Origin: G963663775 sp963663775
GTDB taxonomy: Bacteria > Bacillota > Clostridia > Oscillospirales > Butyricicoccaceae
Assembly (NCBI GenBank): GCA_963663775.1
Contig: OY760624.1
Span: 1,550,001-1,614,000, forward strand
Direction: 5' to 3'
Length of the DNA: 64,000 nt
Part shown: positions 15,737 through 23,430 of the stretch, one piece after another
How positions within the stretch are numbered: position 1 is the first letter of the stretch
How the letters are laid out: every line of letters begins with the position of its first letter
The notes under the pieces: generated by a model
The model's input: the letters and a program-made list of their open reading frames with translations, nothing else
Database searches by the model: none
Told to the model about the DNA's origin: nothing
Made by a program: the position numbers and the translations under genes

Positions 15737-17878
15737 CTATTTTCGGGTGCCGAATCCGCACAAAAATACGGGCAGATACCATAAAAGCAGGTAGAGCAGC
15801 ACATTTTTCGGCGAAAGTGCCACAAGGCTGTAGGAATGCACCAGATAAAAGCCAATCAAAACGCCGCAAATTCCTGCAAAAATGCCAATGCGCATACGGG
15901 TGCGCACCGTGCGGGATAGCTTGTCGGCATAGCGGAGGACTTCGGCATAGGGGGTGATGCCATCCCGTGACAAAATGGCGCAAACCGCATCGTTTTTCAC
16001 ATACAGCGGGTCGCAGACCAGCTCCATGCGCTCGCCCGTCAGCTCCTCCATCGAGCCGGAGCGCAGCTCAAACAGGCTTTCTGCCATGGCGGCGGTGATG
16101 TTGAAATCACGCACCAAAAGCAGCGGGTGCATACGCCGCCGCAGACCATGCAGGGCGGCATAGGTTTGCGCGGTGGGGTGATAGACCAAGGTGAACGCCC
16201 CGCCGACCTGATTGTTAATGACCACAAACACGCCGTTTTCCACCCCTGCCATGTCTGGAATGCGGACATTCAGCCGTGTCAAAAAGGAGGCAGTGCCCAC
16301 CATGACACTGTCCGGTCCGATGTCGGCGGACAGACCGCCGCTGTCATAGCGCAGCAGCTCGCTGGCACGCACGGGTCTGCCATATTGCTCCCGCAGCTTT
16401 TCGGAAAAAATGCGGCCAACGCCAAGCCCTGCGGCAGAGGTGATTGCCGCAACATACGCCAGCAGCTTTTCGTTATCATATTTGCCATAATTGCGCAGTC
16501 CTTGAATGGAAACGCTGCCCAAGGGGAACAAATCCACATCGTCAAACACCACCTGCTTGGCACGGCACAGCGCACGAGCCCCACGGATGCTGCTCAGCGC
16601 CGCACCCTCCTTGAGCAGATGCTTTGCCACACGGCTGTGTGCCTTGCCCACGCCGAACAGGACGCCCAGCGGGGAAGCGAGCGCCAGCAGCACGGAAAGC
16701 CCCCAGCAAAACCGAGAAGGTGCACCCATGCCCACCGTGGACACCAGTGCAAAAATGATGGCGGAGGTGATGGCGATGGGGGCATAAATGAAGGCAAGGG
16801 TTTGCGGCAGGTCCGGCTTTTCCAGCTCGGTCAAGAAGGCGGCGCAGTCCTCCTGCGGCACTTTGGTGACACGGCGCACATTCTCCGGCTTGTCGGCATG
16901 GCAATAGATGCCGGTTGGCTGGGGCTGCAGCATGGCGGCTTTGACGGTGAAATGCCGTGCGGCAAGCCGTCCCTTTTCCTCCTGCATGGTGGCAAACAGC
17001 AGCAAAATGCTGACAGCGCAATAGGGCAGCACCTGGTCCCAGCTTGGCACAAAGATGGTGATGCAGGCATGCGCAAGGGTTGCAAAGCAGGTCAGCGTGA
17101 GCAGGGTTTTGCGGTCAGGCGCACCCTTGAACAGGGCATAAATACCCATGCCAATCATGTCAATACCAATCAGCATGGCAAAAAACTGCATCAAAAGCAG
17201 CTCTAAGGTCGCCATAAAGGGCTGCTCAGAAAAGTCGATGGTGACGGGCAGATACCACCCCATGCCGCCGGCAACGCTGAGATAAGCCGCCGCCGCAAAC
17301 AGCAGAAAGACAATCAGCCCCCGTCCGCCCAGCGAGCGGATGCGCCGTGCGGTGGCACGGGCGGCAACACGGGGGTCACAGGGGGTGTAGATTTCCTGCT
17401 CTTCTTGCACCAAAGCCGCATGGCGTGCCTGTTTTTCCGCCTTTTTTTGTGCACGCCGTTCGGCTTTTTCGGCTTTTTTCAGAGCACGTGCATCCCATTG
17501 CGGTTCGTCCTCCAAGACGGGTGGCTGCGGGTCTGGCGAGGGGGCCGGCTTTGCTGCCGCAGGTGTGGGGGCATGCTGCTTGCGGGGCAGCTGCACCACG
17601 TTGTTCGGCAGCGGTTCTGGCGTGGGTTCGGTTGGCATATCGTGGGGATTGGGGACTTCTACAATGTGCAGACGTGGCTTTTTGGCGGTCTGCGGCGGGG
17701 GTGTGGAATCTGCCGACGTTACGGGGGCGTGCGGCGGCGGGGTCTGCGGTGTTTTGGCTACTTCCTGCAAAATCTCGTCTACTGCAAAAGCATCTGCCGT
17801 GCGGCTGATTTTCGGGTCATTTCCAATGAGTTTTTTGATTTCCGAAAGCTCTTGCGTATCCATGATATGCTTGCTCAT
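15737..17878 (-). CDS. P1B-type-ATPase-like membrane protein lacking the phosphorylation motif (pseudo-ATPase), 713 aa
   Basis: Residues about 1-190 form a Pro/Ala/Lys-rich cytosolic extension. Two pairs of membrane helices follow. The next pair carries ASPLGVLFGV where CPx-type pumps have the CPC motif. Then VAKHLLKEGAALSSIRGARAL aligns with the linker before the phosphorylation site, and VVFDDVDLFPLG stands exactly where VVFDKTGTLTEG should be: Asp is kept but KTGT is lost. Later VMVGTASFL matches the vGn segment of the N-domain. TGD and GDGxND motifs are absent, and two final helices match TM7-8. The start overlaps the rlmB-like stop as ATGA. It is therefore a probable catalytically dead P-type ATPase relative. 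Function unknown; ion sensing or a structural membrane role are guesses. Confidence 0.65.
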   Translation of the reverse strand: MSKHIMDTQELSEIKKLIGNDPKISRTADAFAVDEILQEVAKTPQTPPPHAPVTSADSTPPPQTAKKPRLHIVEVPNPHDMPTEPTPEPLPNNVVQLPRKQHAPTPAAAKPAPSPDPQPPVLEDEPQWDARALKKAEKAERRAQKKAEKQARHAALVQEEQEIYTPCDPRVAARATARRIRSLGGRGLIVFLLFAAAAYLSVAGGMGWYLPVTIDFSEQPFMATLELLLMQFFAMLIGIDMIGMGIYALFKGAPDRKTLLTLTCFATLAHACITIFVPSWDQVLPYCAVSILLLFATMQEEKGRLAARHFTVKAAMLQPQPTGIYCHADKPENVRRVTKVPQEDCAAFLTELEKPDLPQTLAFIYAPIAITSAIIFALVSTVGMGAPSRFCWGLSVLLALASPLGVLFGVGKAHSRVAKHLLKEGAALSSIRGARALCRAKQVVFDDVDLFPLGSVSIQGLRNYGKYDNEKLLAYVAAITSAAGLGVGRIFSEKLREQYGRPVRASELLRYDSGGLSADIGPDSVMVGTASFLTRLNVRIPDMAGVENGVFVVINNQVGGAFTLVYHPTAQTYAALHGLRRRMHPLLLVRDFNITAAMAESLFELRSGSMEELTGERMELVCDPLYVKNDAVCAILSRDGITPYAEVLRYADKLSRTVRTRMRIGIFAGICGVLIGFYLVHSYSLVALSPKNVLLYLLLWYLPVFLCGFGTRK

Positions 17879-18699
17879 AGACCTCTCCCTTTCTCGGTGA
17901 TGCGCCGGCGCACGGCTTCATAGAGCAGCACGGCGGCGGCATTGGAGGCGTTGAGGGAGTTGACCTTACCACGCATGGGAATGCTGACGATGAAATCGCA
18001 TTGCTCCCGCACGATGCGGCTCAGCCCTGCGCCCTCGGAGCCAATGACGATGGCGGCGGCACCGGCAAAATCGGCATCATACAGCGAAACGGTGCCGTTG
18101 GCTTCCGCACCAAAAATCCAAACCCCACGGGTCTTCAGCTCTTTCAGCAGGGCGGAAAGGTTGGTTGCCTTGTGTACCGGCAGATGGGCAAGCGCACCCG
18201 CAGAGGCACGTGCCGTGACAGCGGTCAGACCCACAGCACGCCGCTTGGGGATGATGACCCCGTGCGCCCCTGCGGATTCCGCCGAGCGGATGATGGCGCC
18301 GAGGTTGTGGGGGTCTTCGATGCCGTCACACACCACGAACAGGGGCGGTTCGCCTGCCGCCTGCGCTTTGTCAAACAAATCGTCCAGCGTGGCGTAGTCC
18401 TGTGCCGCCGCCAGCGCAATCACGCCTTGATGGGCGTGGGTGGTGCTCATGGCATCCAGCTTGCGGCGGTCGCATTCCATGATGGGGATGCCACGCTGTC
18501 GTGCCAGCGCATAAATGTCCTGCATGCGTCCGCCCATGTCTTCGGCAAGGAACAGCTTATCCACAGCATGTGGACTGCGCAGCAGCTCTAGCACGGCGTT
18601 GCGTCCCTCCACCGCCATGCTGTCGGCAGTGTCGTTCTGGGAGGGGGCGGGACGCTCACGGCGGGCGGGGCGTGCGTTCTTTTTAGGGTGTTCGTTCAT
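17875..18699 (-). CDS. rlmB: SpoU/TrmH-family rRNA 2'-O-methyltransferase (RlmB-like), 274 aa
   Basis: After a charged N-terminal tail (about 35 residues) comes the substrate-binding domain (VEGRNAVLELLRSP) and the SPOUT methylase domain with its three motifs: DGIEDPHNLGAIIRSAE, IVIGSEGAGLS and IPMRGKVNSLNASNAAAVLLYE. This is the RlmB pattern (Gm2251 of 23S rRNA in E. coli). The ATG at 18699 is preceded by GGAGAG; longer readings are rejected. It is first in a two-gene operon with the P-type-ATPase-like gene, translationally coupled by ATGA. Confidence 0.9.
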   Translation of the reverse strand: MNEHPKKNARPARRERPAPSQNDTADSMAVEGRNAVLELLRSPHAVDKLFLAEDMGGRMQDIYALARQRGIPIMECDRRKLDAMSTTHAHQGVIALAAAQDYATLDDLFDKAQAAGEPPLFVVCDGIEDPHNLGAIIRSAESAGAHGVIIPKRRAVGLTAVTARASAGALAHLPVHKATNLSALLKELKTRGVWIFGAEANGTVSLYDADFAGAAAIVIGSEGAGLSRIVREQCDFIVSIPMRGKVNSLNASNAAAVLLYEAVRRRITEKGRGL

Positions 18700-18767
18700 A
18701 CGATCTCTCTCCATTGTCTGTAAATGGCTTTTATCATCAATTATGAGGTTTTTGCCAGTTTTTAAAT

Positions 18768-18797
18768 AGTATATCATAAAATACAGCAGACATACAA
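18768..18797 (-). promoter_or_regulatory. Promoter of rlmB
   Basis: On the - strand: TTGTAT (18792-18797), 18-base spacer, TATACT (18768-18773). It is divergent from the PRTase promoter in this 316-base intergenic region. Confidence 0.6.
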
Positions 18798-18893
18798 TGC
18801 AAATGCACACAATTCAGCAAAAAAACCGTGCTGCGGCGGCAGGAAAAGAAAGGCAGATTATTCCATAAAAATGCGAAAATTGTACATCGCTGG

Positions 18894-18922
18894 TTGTGTG
18901 TGCGGCGGGGGTGTGCTATACT
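18894..18922 (+). promoter_or_regulatory. Promoter of the PRTase-like gene
   Basis: TTGTGT (18894-18899), 17-base G-rich spacer, TATACT (18917-18922), about 94 bases upstream of the start codon. Confidence 0.6.
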
Positions 18923-18965
18923 GAAAGAAAACCCACTGCTGCAAAGATAACGTTGTATGTAAAAA

Positions 18966-18994
18966 AATACCGATTTTTTCGCAAAAGCGGTATT
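18966..18994 (+). promoter_or_regulatory. Inverted repeat in the leader of the PRTase-like gene
   Basis: AATACCG and CGGTATT arms with an inner TTTT/AAAA pairing form a long imperfect hairpin in the 5' leader, ending 10 bases before the Shine-Dalgarno. It could be an operator or an RNA control element. Confidence 0.4.
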
Positions 18995-19015
18995 CATTTT
19001 GAAAGGAGCAACCCG

Positions 19016-19654
19016 ATGGACAAACCGATTCGTATTGTTTCCCGCGCCAGTAAACATATTTTCACCGATGCGATTCCCGGGCATTTTGCAACCAATCATT
19101 CGCATACCAACTATTACGTAGACACGGCACAGCTGCGCCACAGCAGCAAAATGGCAAACGAAGCGGCGATGGTGATTGCTGCGCAGTACACCAATCTCTC
19201 CATCGACACGATTGTTTGTTTGGAAGACACCAAGATGATTGGGGCGTATCTGGCGTTGGCATTGGCACGTGACGGACTGCGCAGCCTCAATTCCGGCAAA
19301 GAAATTTTCGTGGTCGAGCCGGTCAGCAATGTCAACGGCAAATATATTTTTGCAGACAATTTGGTGCCGATGGTGCGTGGACGCAATGTGCTCATCATGG
19401 CGGCAACGGCGGCAACCGGCGGCACGCTGTCGGACGCACGGGAATGCGTGGAATATTATGAGGGCAACGTTGCCGCCTATACGGCACTGCTGAGCAACGT
19501 GCCGGAAATGCAGGGTCTGCCGATTGTCCATCTGTTCAGCAGCGCCGAGCTGCCGCATTATCACAACTATGCCGGCGGACAGGGCTGCGCTGACTGCATG
19601 GCGGGACGGCCGCTCGATGCCATCGTGACCCCGCACGGCTACAAAAAGCTGTAA
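19016..19654 (+). CDS. Orotate-phosphoribosyltransferase-like protein with altered PRPP loop, 212 aa
   Basis: The fold is of the type I PRTase class: an N-terminal hood (HFATNHSHTNYYVDT), a strand-helix core and the PRPP-loop region. The loop reads NVLIMAATAATGGT, which aligns with the family pattern VVLVDDVITTGGT except that the two acidic residues that bind ribose are both Ala. The C-terminus has CADCMAGRPLDAIVTPHG. The start at 19016 has AAAGGAG at 19002-19008. It has its own promoter and terminator. It may be a regulator that binds a nucleotide or PRPP rather than an active transferase; substrate is unknown and pyrE identity is not claimed. Confidence 0.65.
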   Translation: MDKPIRIVSRASKHIFTDAIPGHFATNHSHTNYYVDTAQLRHSSKMANEAAMVIAAQYTNLSIDTIVCLEDTKMIGAYLALALARDGLRSLNSGKEIFVVEPVSNVNGKYIFADNLVPMVRGRNVLIMAATAATGGTLSDARECVEYYEGNVAAYTALLSNVPEMQGLPIVHLFSSAELPHYHNYAGGQGCADCMAGRPLDAIVTPHGYKKL

Positions 19655-19672
19655 ACCGATTTCGCAATCAAC

Positions 19673-19722
19673 AAAAGCACCTCCTGCGGCGCACGGCGTA
19701 CCGTGCCCTGTGAGGTGCTTTT
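19673..19722. terminator. Bidirectional terminator between the PRTase-like gene and trmB
   Basis: Arms AAAAGCACCTC and GAGGTGCTTTT enclose a second GC-rich inner stem; A and T runs on both sides suit both convergent genes. It reaches close to the trmB stop codon at 19726. Confidence 0.85.
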
Positions 19723-19725
19723 TTG

Positions 19726-20391
19726 TTATGCTTGGGCTGTGTCTGCTGCGGTAGGGCGGCGGCAAGCTTCCAGCCGATAAATGCGGCTTCCCTGGGAGGA
19801 AAAACGCTCTTCATATTCGGTCATCACGTTGTTTTCAAAGTCCGATTGGTGTAAATCCAGCGAGATATTTTGCAGCAGCCAACCATAGGCGCAGATTTCG
19901 CTAAGGGACCACTCGAACAACCGCTGATTGTCCGTTTTGAAATGGACGCCGCCGGTCGGGCACAGGATTTCGTCATACACTGCCAGAAAATTGGCGTGCG
20001 TCAGGCGGCGTTTGCGCTGACGATTGGGCGGCCATGGGTCAGAAAAGTTCAAATAAATGCGGTCGACCTCGTTCGGTGCGAAAATTTGGCACAGCTCGGC
20101 GGCATCATAAGACAAAAATTTGACATTGTGCGGGATGTCCTGCATGGCACGTTCGGTTGCCATGATGAGTGCACCCTCTTCTTTTTCGATGGCGACGAAA
20201 TTGATGTCGGGATACAGTGCCGCCATGCCCCGTACAAAGCGTCCTTTGCCGCAGCCGATTTCCACATGCAGCGGGTTTTCGTTGCCAAATAGCGCATGCC
20301 ATTTGCCCCGCAGGGCTTCCGGATGCGGCGCAAGCACTGGCGCACAGGCGGCAAAGCGCACATCCAAATTCTTTTTCTTTCGCATTCTCAT
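19726..20391 (-). CDS. trmB: tRNA (guanine-N7)-methyltransferase, 221 aa
   Basis: The SAM-binding motif I reads HVEIGCGKGRFV (about residues 41-52). The family signature NFSDPWPPNRQRKRRLT matches the NFPDPWxKxRHxKRRL pattern of TrmB, and TEYEERF near the C-terminus matches the conserved TxYExxF. It forms m7G46 in tRNA variable loops. ATG 20391 is chosen with GAGG about 12 bases upstream; an ATG at 20403 directly abuts that site. It has its own promoter. Confidence 0.93.
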   Translation of the reverse strand: MRMRKKKNLDVRFAACAPVLAPHPEALRGKWHALFGNENPLHVEIGCGKGRFVRGMAALYPDINFVAIEKEEGALIMATERAMQDIPHNVKFLSYDAAELCQIFAPNEVDRIYLNFSDPWPPNRQRKRRLTHANFLAVYDEILCPTGGVHFKTDNQRLFEWSLSEICAYGWLLQNISLDLHQSDFENNVMTEYEERFSSQGSRIYRLEACRRPTAADTAQA

Positions 20392-20428
20392 CGTGTAGTA
20401 CATCCTCGTTTTTTTCAGTATATCCCCT

Positions 20429-20457
20429 ATTATAACGAGATGGGGAGGCTTTTGCAA
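20429..20457 (-). promoter_or_regulatory. Promoter of trmB
   Basis: On the - strand: TTGCAA (20452-20457), 17-base spacer, TATAAT (20429-20434). Confidence 0.8.
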
Positions 20458-20471
20458 GCCTTGGCATCGGC

Positions 20472-20517
20472 AAAAAAAGCACCACGGCAAGGGGAAAATG
20501 TCCCTGCCGTGGTGCTA
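20472..20517 (-). terminator. Terminator of the GGDEF/BMP operon
   Basis: A 16-bp stem (arms AGCACCACGGCA and TGCCGTGGTGCT extended by GGG/CCC) is followed on the - strand by seven T. Confidence 0.92.
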
Positions 20518-20522
20518 TGCTT

Positions 20523-21638
20523 TCATTTTTCAAAGACAACCGTGGTGTTTGTCAGGGTTAAGTCTGCCGTGGTCGCCGTGTCCGTGTTTTGGTACAGCGG
20601 GATTTCATTTGCGTTCAATCGGTCACAGATGGCGATGTAGTCCTGCACGGAAAAGGTTTGGAAGCGTGAGGTCAAAATCGGCAGTCCGACACCATGGTCT
20701 TGCAGAGACAAAAGCGTAGCCTGTCCGCCTGCCAGATTGTCGGCGGCATAGGCGCACAGGGCATTGTACACGGCGGTGTCCAGCCGCTTGAGTGCCGAGG
20801 TGATGACGGTATTTGACAGACCGTTTTGGTCAACGCCCTCCCCAATCATCAAGCCGCCCTGCGCCTCTGCGGCGGCGGCAACCGATTGCCCAACCGCACC
20901 GCCGCAGGCGAAAATCACCTCGGTTTGGGAGTGATACCACTGTTCGGCAAGCGTCTGCACGGCATGGGAAGCCGAAAAGCTGCCTGTGTAATGATAGCGC
21001 AGTGTAATTTGCTGCTGCAATTCTCGTGCGGCAAAATCCGCCCCCTGCACAAAGCCATAGCCATAGCGCACGATAGAGGGCACCGCCATGCCACCCAGAA
21101 AGCCAAGCTGCGTGTATCCATCCCGTACGGCACTGTAGCCGGCGAGAAAACCGGACTGCTCCTCTTGGAATAGGATGCAGGTGACATTGCTGCCGATGGT
21201 GCGCTCGGTGAAAGCGGCATTGTGCGGCACGCCGTCAAGCAGCAGAAAATGGATGTCTGGAAACTGCGTCTGTGCCAAAAACACCGGCACCTCAGAAAAA
21301 CAGCCGGCGCAGATGATAACCTTTGCCCCCTGCTCCGCCGCCTGCGCAATTGCCTGCACATAGGCTTCCGTGGCGTTTTCTATGGGCAGATAGTTGGCAT
21401 AGGCGACATGCTGTTCGTCCGCATATTTTTGCAGACCCTGCAGCGCATTGGCGTGATAGGTTTGGCTGTCCAATGTGCTCAGGTCGGCAATGAATGCCAA
21501 TGGCACGGCTTGCGTAGGCGCATCCGTCTCCTTGGCTGCCGTGGCGTCATCAGAGGAAATCGTGCGGTCGGCACAGCCCCACAATAGAACACAATATAAA
21601 GAAATACAAAACAAGAGGGGGATGCAGCGTTTTTTCAT
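20523..21638 (-). CDS. BMP/PnrA/Med-family substrate-binding lipoprotein, 371 aa
   Basis: A signal peptide ends in a lipobox (LLWGC, Cys about residue 22), so it is a membrane-anchored lipoprotein. The mature part has the basic-membrane-protein pattern: alternation of strand and helix, GAKVIICAGC, FLLLDG, FQEEQSGFLAGYSA, LGFLGGMAVPSIVRYGYGFVQGA and VIFACGGAVGQSV. BMP proteins often bind nucleosides. No ABC permease is nearby; instead the gene starts 2 bases after the stop of a Cache-GGDEF protein (GAAGGAGATT site within it). It may act as a ligand-binding sensor partner of that enzyme. Ligand unknown. Confidence 0.82.
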   Translation of the reverse strand: MKKRCIPLLFCISLYCVLLWGCADRTISSDDATAAKETDAPTQAVPLAFIADLSTLDSQTYHANALQGLQKYADEQHVAYANYLPIENATEAYVQAIAQAAEQGAKVIICAGCFSEVPVFLAQTQFPDIHFLLLDGVPHNAAFTERTIGSNVTCILFQEEQSGFLAGYSAVRDGYTQLGFLGGMAVPSIVRYGYGFVQGADFAARELQQQITLRYHYTGSFSASHAVQTLAEQWYHSQTEVIFACGGAVGQSVAAAAEAQGGLMIGEGVDQNGLSNTVITSALKRLDTAVYNALCAYAADNLAGGQATLLSLQDHGVGLPILTSRFQTFSVQDYIAICDRLNANEIPLYQNTDTATTADLTLTNTTVVFEK

Positions 21639-21639
21639 G

Positions 21640-23139
21640 TCAGGAATCTCCTTCGTTGCAGAAAAGTTGACTCTTACCATGTTTTTTGGCTTGATAAAGG
21701 GCACGGTCGGCCGCTTTATACAGCTCTGTGAAGGAGGTGGCGTCTGTGGGGAAGATGGCGGCACCGATGCTGGTGGAAATTTCGATGTGCAGTTCATTTT
21801 GCGTGGTGAATTGGCAAAATAGCTTTTGCACACGTCGAATCTGTTGGTGCAAATCGGTGTCTGACGGAATATCCTTGAGGAAAATCAAAAATTCATCGCC
21901 GCCAATACGACCCACAATGTCATCGCTGCGGAAGTTATTGCGCAAATGCCGCCCGATGCTGGCGATGACCTGGTCGCCCATTTCGTGTCCACGGGTGTCG
22001 TTGATGGTTTTAAAATTATCGACATCCAGAATGAACAGGATGCAGCGTGCCTGCGGGTGGGCGGTGAGATAGCCGGAGATTTCCTCCTCGGTTGCCATTT
22101 TGTTGTATACACCACTCAAAAAGTCCGTGGTTGCACGCTTTTCGAGGTGGTGATTGCGGCTTTTGTACATCAGATGGATGGCGAGCATCGTGCCGCTGAC
22201 CACCACGAGGAACAGCATCAGCACTGCCAACAGATAGGTGATGAGCCGATGCATATCGCCCCAATTGTCCCGCAGCATCTGCTGATACAGCGGCTGATGG
22301 ATGCCAACGGTCAAATACCAATCCCGAATTTGCAGCGGGTGAAAAAACAGCTCCTGCGGACTGTCCGCAATCAAAACCGTGAGCGAACCGTTGATGCCGC
22401 GGTCAAGGTCTTCATGTACCTGCTCCAAATCGGCGGGGATGGGGTCGAGCTGTTGCAGCAGCTGCAGGAGCTTGCTGTTGGCAGGGAGCGGGTCGGATAA
22501 GGCATCCTCCAGTCCATGGGTCAGCAAAACGAGCCCGTCATCCGTGCTGAAAATCAAGGACGACTCTTCATAGGGAATGGTTTCCTCAAACAGCTCCAAA
22601 ATGCGGTTGAGCGAATAATACATCAGCAGATAGCCGCAGGTTTTGCCGTTTTCCAGCACTGGAATGACCGAAACAATGGCCTGCGCCTGTGTCAGCGGCT
22701 CATTTTGCAGATATGTATAGTATTGGTCTGTGTTTTCGGCATCCCGCAGCAGGTTGTCCTGCCCCACGTCGATGTAAATGCCGGCGTTGGTGATGCCCTC
22801 GCCCGCAGTACCGCAGTAGACCACCTGATAGGCATCGGAGTTGGCGCAGAGCGAGCCGATGAACGGCAGGGTGTCCGTACGTGTTTGGGGCAGATGGGAT
22901 TGCATGACATCACGCACCACAACCCCCGATTTGGTCATGATGGAAAGCTCCTCGTCCAGACGTTGGGTCAGGGTTTCGACATGCCCTTTCAAGGTGTTTT
23001 CCAGCATGATTTTGGCGGTTTTTTGGCTAGTGAGCGAAAAATTAAACAGCAAAGAGCCGATGAGCAGAATGAGAAGCCCAACGGGAATGGTAATCCCCAG
23101 TATTAAAACACGGCGGCTGGACTTGTCTGTTGGATTCAT
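21640..23139 (-). CDS. Membrane diguanylate cyclase with extracellular Cache-like domain, 499 aa
   Basis: Two membrane helices (about residues 12-35 and 290-315) flank a large extracellular sensor domain of the dCache type (LQIRDWYLTVGI marks its end). The cytosolic GGDEF domain spans about 335-495: SGVYNKMATEEE, DVDNFKTINDTRGHEMGD, and GGDEF in GRIGGDEFLIF. The inhibitory I-site RxxD is present as RSDD five residues before GGDEF, so product feedback is expected. The start at 23139 follows AAAGGA and the chosen reading removes 40 upstream residues. It makes c-di-GMP in response to an outside ligand, perhaps via the BMP lipoprotein encoded next. Confidence 0.9.
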   Translation of the reverse strand: MNPTDKSSRRVLILGITIPVGLLILLIGSLLFNFSLTSQKTAKIMLENTLKGHVETLTQRLDEELSIMTKSGVVVRDVMQSHLPQTRTDTLPFIGSLCANSDAYQVVYCGTAGEGITNAGIYIDVGQDNLLRDAENTDQYYTYLQNEPLTQAQAIVSVIPVLENGKTCGYLLMYYSLNRILELFEETIPYEESSLIFSTDDGLVLLTHGLEDALSDPLPANSKLLQLLQQLDPIPADLEQVHEDLDRGINGSLTVLIADSPQELFFHPLQIRDWYLTVGIHQPLYQQMLRDNWGDMHRLITYLLAVLMLFLVVVSGTMLAIHLMYKSRNHHLEKRATTDFLSGVYNKMATEEEISGYLTAHPQARCILFILDVDNFKTINDTRGHEMGDQVIASIGRHLRNNFRSDDIVGRIGGDEFLIFLKDIPSDTDLHQQIRRVQKLFCQFTTQNELHIEISTSIGAAIFPTDATSFTELYKAADRALYQAKKHGKSQLFCNEGDS

Positions 23140-23291
23140 ATGATTCAAAAATCCTTTCCGGAAACCACGCCGAGGGGCAAATGGCGCACTTCCTACGCAA
23201 GCACGCAAGCCACTGCTGCACATCGACGGGTGCGCCTGTATGTAAATTTCATACAACATCGAAAAATGTTCAAAAATATCTATGTATTTTT

Positions 23292-23320
23292 ATATTACAC
23301 TCATTTTCATGCTTCGTCAA
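23292..23320 (-). promoter_or_regulatory. Promoter of the Cache-GGDEF/BMP operon
   Basis: On the - strand: TTGACG (23315-23320), 17-base spacer, TAATAT (23292-23297), giving a leader of about 145 bases. The rest of the 290-base gap (23140-23430) shows no gene. Confidence 0.65.
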
Positions 23321-23430
23321 GAAAATAAACAGAAAAACCCAAGTTGGTTGATTTCGGCATGGATGCGGCGTGAAAAAGGAATGAATTCCCAAAAACAAGC
23401 GTGCTGTGGGGTGAGAATGTACCATTTTTT

